Of a stretch of 64,000 nucleotides of DNA, positions 61,389 to 64,000 are shown piece after piece. The stretch's first letter is position 1, and each line of letters opens with the position of its first letter. The translations under genes and the position numbers were made by a program. The stretch is from Pomphorhynchus laevis (taxonomy: Eukaryota; Acanthocephala; Palaeacanthocephala; Echinorhynchida; Pomphorhynchidae): NCBI GenBank assembly GCA_012934845.2, contig WNNJ02003366.1, positions 1-64,000 of the forward strand, read 5' to 3'. The notes beneath the pieces are model-generated. The model was not told where the DNA came from, searched no databases, and saw nothing but the letters and a program-made list of their open reading frames with translations.

Positions 61389-62697
61389 CAGTCCTTTTCA
61401 ATTTTATAGTCACCATTTTTTCAATTTTATAGTCACCATTTTTCATTTTTATAGTCACCTCTTTCATTTTTTATAGTTACTAATAAAAAGTTAAAAAATA
61501 AATAAAAGAAAAATAATTTTTTTTATTCTAATTAAATAAAATCAGTACGAACAATAGCCTTTTCTATCCATGTACGTATATGGTTAAAAAATCCTTCCAT
61601 TATAAATATATCATTAGTTAGAATATCTTCAATCGTGTGTATAAGAACATCCCTATTAGCAGCACTTTCTCTTTGTTTCACCCTAGACTTTAAGCATGAG
61701 AAAAACTCTTCTATCGGATTGAGTTGAGGTGAATACGGATGTAAAAACTTTAAGATATAGTTTCTTCTACAAAACGACTCCCTAACCTCTGCTGTCTTAT
61801 GGATTGATGCATTGTCCATAATTATATACTTCCTATTATCTTGTGTCTATTATCTTGGTAGTTTAGTCTCAACAAAATTAAAAATATCTAAAGATTTAAA
61901 ACTTCCGTTTTTTATTTGGTGGCCTACAATACCTGTATTATTAATAGCACATAGAACTGAAATATTCGTGCCCTTTGAATTTGGAACATTGATAAAACAC
62001 TTTGTATTGATAGGTGAATATCCCATTCTTTGATAAGAATGTAGATTAAAACCAGTCTCATCTAAAAATATCAATTGATCATCATGTATATTAGAAAATG
62101 CTGTACCATATTGAGCTCTTATGTCTTTGTTAGAATTGCTGTTTCTATTTATCCACACTAAAGTTAAAGTTTTCCTAGAATAATTCATCTTTCTTTATTA
62201 TTCTTGACACTGTTGGCACTGAATATGAGCCACATACATTATTATGTTTTAATTTTTCGCAAAGTGATTTTAAGCTAACACATGGATTAAGACTGATTTC
62301 TGAAGCAATAATATTTTTCTCAAAAGAAAAATCTTTTAATGTATTGATTTTCTTTTCAAGGCCAGATCTAAATGTAGACATATCAACAAACTCACCTTCG
62401 GTGTATCTTTTGTAAAGTCTTTTTATAGTTCTTGAGGATACATTGAGTATGGGAACCATTTCTTTAAAAGACATTCCGTTACTTAGTAATCCTAGAAAAA
62501 GCTCTACTAAACGTATATTAATAGTCTGTCTTTTTTTACATAAGTCATCGTTATTATAATCGCTTCCAATATCATTATCATCGGTATTATTTTCATTACT
62601 TCCATCAAAAAAGAAATTCATTTTTAAGGGCCTGAAAAAATATTAAAAAGGGGGACTATAAAAATAAAAAAGGTGACTATAAAAATGAAAAGGGCTG
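61389..62697 (-). mobile_element. IS630/Tc1-like DNA transposon with TA target duplication
   Basis: Ends CAGTCCTTTTCAATTTTATA and, reversed, CAGCCCTTTTCATTTTTATA, flanked by TA on both sides (61387-61388, 62698-62699). TTTTATAGTCACC-type words are iterated three times at the left end and about twice at the right. The transposase is in three minus frames. 62621-62175 has a helix-turn-helix part (FLGLLSNGMSFKEMVPILNV, SSRTIKRLYKRYTEGEF). 62188-61850 has LIFLDETGFNLHS, the first Asp. 61819-61532 has YIIMDNASIHK-type second Asp and HPYSPQLNPIEEFFSCLKS with Glu. The DDE triad is thus present. At least two frame breaks (near 62180 and 61835) inactivate it. It interrupts the RT region of a minus-strand LINE. 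Confidence 0.93.
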
Positions 62698-63010
62698 TAA
62701 TATGGTTGACTTAGTATTGCGATACCTCTGTCATTATTTAGAATACGAAGATTATTACCTTCTTTAAAGAGTATTTTTAGAATCACCTTTTTTCATGATA
62801 TAGGGAACAAATCTCCTATCAAAACCCGATTGAATAACATCACAAGAAAATTAAATGAGACTGACCAAATACATTTAATATGTTCAGCGACTATAGCATA
62901 ATTACCGACTGCCCTTCTATCAGCATGTGCTGTAATAAGAATTCGATTTCATAGACTGTAAAATATGCGTTTTAGTGGCTTAGCTTTCCTAGAGGCCTTA
63001 ACGATCTACT

Positions 63011-63889
63011 GAGAGCTACACTGCTTTTTATCTTCAATATTTGGTTATCATAAATTACTAAAATGTTGTTCCCATTGAGAAACGGGTACACTTACTGAAC
63101 GACGACGATCATGCTAATCTAATCAAATTAATAACCTAAACAAATAAAATTAATTGATAATAATTTAATTTAGATAATCTGATCAAATAAAATTATAAAA
63201 TTATAAATACTTAATTTTGAACTATCTTTTAAATTTTGGAGATTATAAAATATTATTTTATATTTTATCTAAAATTAAAAATATATACTCATATAATATT
63301 TGTAATATTTTTATATTAATGATATTACAAATATCTGTAATATCATTTAATATTACAAATATCAAGTTTATTTTTTATAAAAGTTATCTAAAATATATTG
63401 ATATTAAATTATAAATAAAATTATTAAAATCGTTTTATTTTTGTTAATAAAATTATAAATGTAAGATAAAAAATTTAATAAAATTATTAAACTATAATAA
63501 TTTTATTATAACAATTTAAATATTGGCTTTTAAATGTTTGTCGGGGATTTAAAATTCAATTTTCTTATTGATATTATCACAATGTTTTACAATCAATAGA
63601 TAATCAATGTAAGTACAATCAATAGATAATTCAGGCACCGCATCGACTAATCATGTTAGTCGATGCGGTGCCAGTTACATGCACGTCGATTTTTCGATGA
63701 GTAGATTTTTTGGATGATTTTCGATTATTATAAATTCTTATAATAATATCATAATAGTTAATCATTTTGAATTAAAATTGCCCTATTTTAGTTTTAAATA
63801 GCAATTTTGATCTTATTTTCAAATTGAAAAATTTATTTACCTGGTCCAGCTGTAATTAAATTTAAAGGCACATCTGAGTATCGCTATTA
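63011..63889. other. AT-rich DNA with one GC-rich hairpin
   Basis: No gene was recognised. It includes TAATATTACAAATAT-type simple sequence at 63290-63365 and the hairpin at 63634-63672. Confidence 0.5.
63634..63672. repeat. GC-rich perfect 16-bp hairpin
   Basis: GGCACCGCATCGACTA, loop ATCATGT, TAGTCGATGCGGTGCC. The stem stands out in AT-rich surroundings. A CGTCGATTTTTCGATGAG stretch follows at about 63683. It could be a structured RNA element, a foldback MITE core or a protein-binding palindrome; nothing shows which. Confidence 0.92.
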
Positions 63890-63894
63890 TTAAA

Positions 63895-64000
63895 AAATGA
63901 TTTATTTTAACGTGGCAAAAGCGTGCCAGCGCACGCTTACATGACAACAACAAAACAAAAATGTAAAGTGATAACTCACTATTAGTAAAGTAATAACTCA
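63895..64000 (-). mobile_element. 3' tail of an L2-like LINE, running off the window
   Basis: The reverse complement reads GTAAGCGTGCGCTGGCACGC, then TTTTGCCACGTTAAAATAAAT, the same 3' tail as each 456-bp unit at 43-44 kb (GCGTGCGCTGGCACGCATTT, TTTAAAATAAATCG). It is in the opposite orientation to the 38-44 kb element. The body of this copy would lie beyond 64000. Confidence 0.85.

Larger units (their letters stand above)
59520..63010 (-). pseudogene. Decayed LINE (RT), split by a Tc1/IS630 transposon and internally duplicated
   Basis: Minus-strand reading in order. Near 62900-62720: EHIKCIWSVSFNFLVMLFNR and NNDRGIAILSQPYYNLL. After the transposon: LPLYEVLLNFTKAFDSIDID (about 61240). Then the open frame 61176-60826: HQGDPLSPLLFSLFVYDLPS and CLLYANDLVIYLS, where ADD has become AND. 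The thumb follows: HVFIVDGIYLKMCKQFCYLG, then FNLSFKQEF (about 60770-60700). The C-terminal part reaches about 59520. Many stops and shifts are present. The clade is unresolved; the KxGD..RGIAILS and QGDPLSPLLF motifs resemble RTE/I-like elements. Confidence 0.75.

Overview
The window is AT-rich animal DNA, probably from an invertebrate. A nematode is plausible: introns can be as short as 44-50 nt, the base composition is very AT-rich, and there is a nuclear hormone receptor locus. I cannot fix the taxon from sequence alone. Two host loci can be assembled exon by exon from splice sites and reading phases. Nearly everything else is transposable-element material, satellite DNA or anonymous AT-rich DNA. 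No tRNA, rRNA or CRISPR array was seen.

Layout. 1-1996 is a 102-bp satellite, about 19.6 units. 2089-10411 (minus) is a nuclear receptor gene with split zinc-finger exons, hinge and ligand-binding-domain exons. Its large introns hold retroelement fragments and foldback elements. 12836-13117 (minus) holds a second, complete DNA-binding domain whose donor phase would let it splice onto the same hinge/LBD exons. 13.1-25.5 kb is mostly anonymous AT-rich DNA with two small interspersed families (one nested in the other) and a decayed hAT transposase. 25.5-27.4 kb is a broken Ty3/gypsy-like fossil. 27.4-32.1 kb (minus) holds two decayed LINE pieces, one split by an 856-bp hAT element with perfect 8-bp target duplications. 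33.4-37.5 kb (minus) is a nearly intact two-ORF CR1-like LINE. 38.2-44.5 kb (plus) is an L2-like LINE with a duplicated 5' part, a 16-bp minisatellite and a 456-bp tandem array of its 3' end. 45.0-47.9 kb (minus) has two pieces of an RT element with a nuclease-like C-terminus flanking a fragment of host ubiquilin. 48.2-50.4 kb is a 5'-truncated CR1-like LINE.

51472-59223 (plus) is a CDK11 (PITSLRE kinase) gene. I reconstruct 12 exons with consistent phases, about 510 codons, with all catalytic motifs present. Its introns carry an L2 fragment, foldback elements and strong hairpins. 59.5-63.0 kb (minus) is a decayed LINE with two internal tandem duplications, split by a 1,309-bp IS630/Tc1-like transposon. 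The window ends in the 3' tail of another L2-like copy on the minus strand.

The host genes have no evident shared pathway. The most interesting points are the paired, phase-compatible DNA-binding domains of the receptor locus, the fully resolved CDK11 gene, the captured ubiquilin piece, and the foldback families that thread both host loci.
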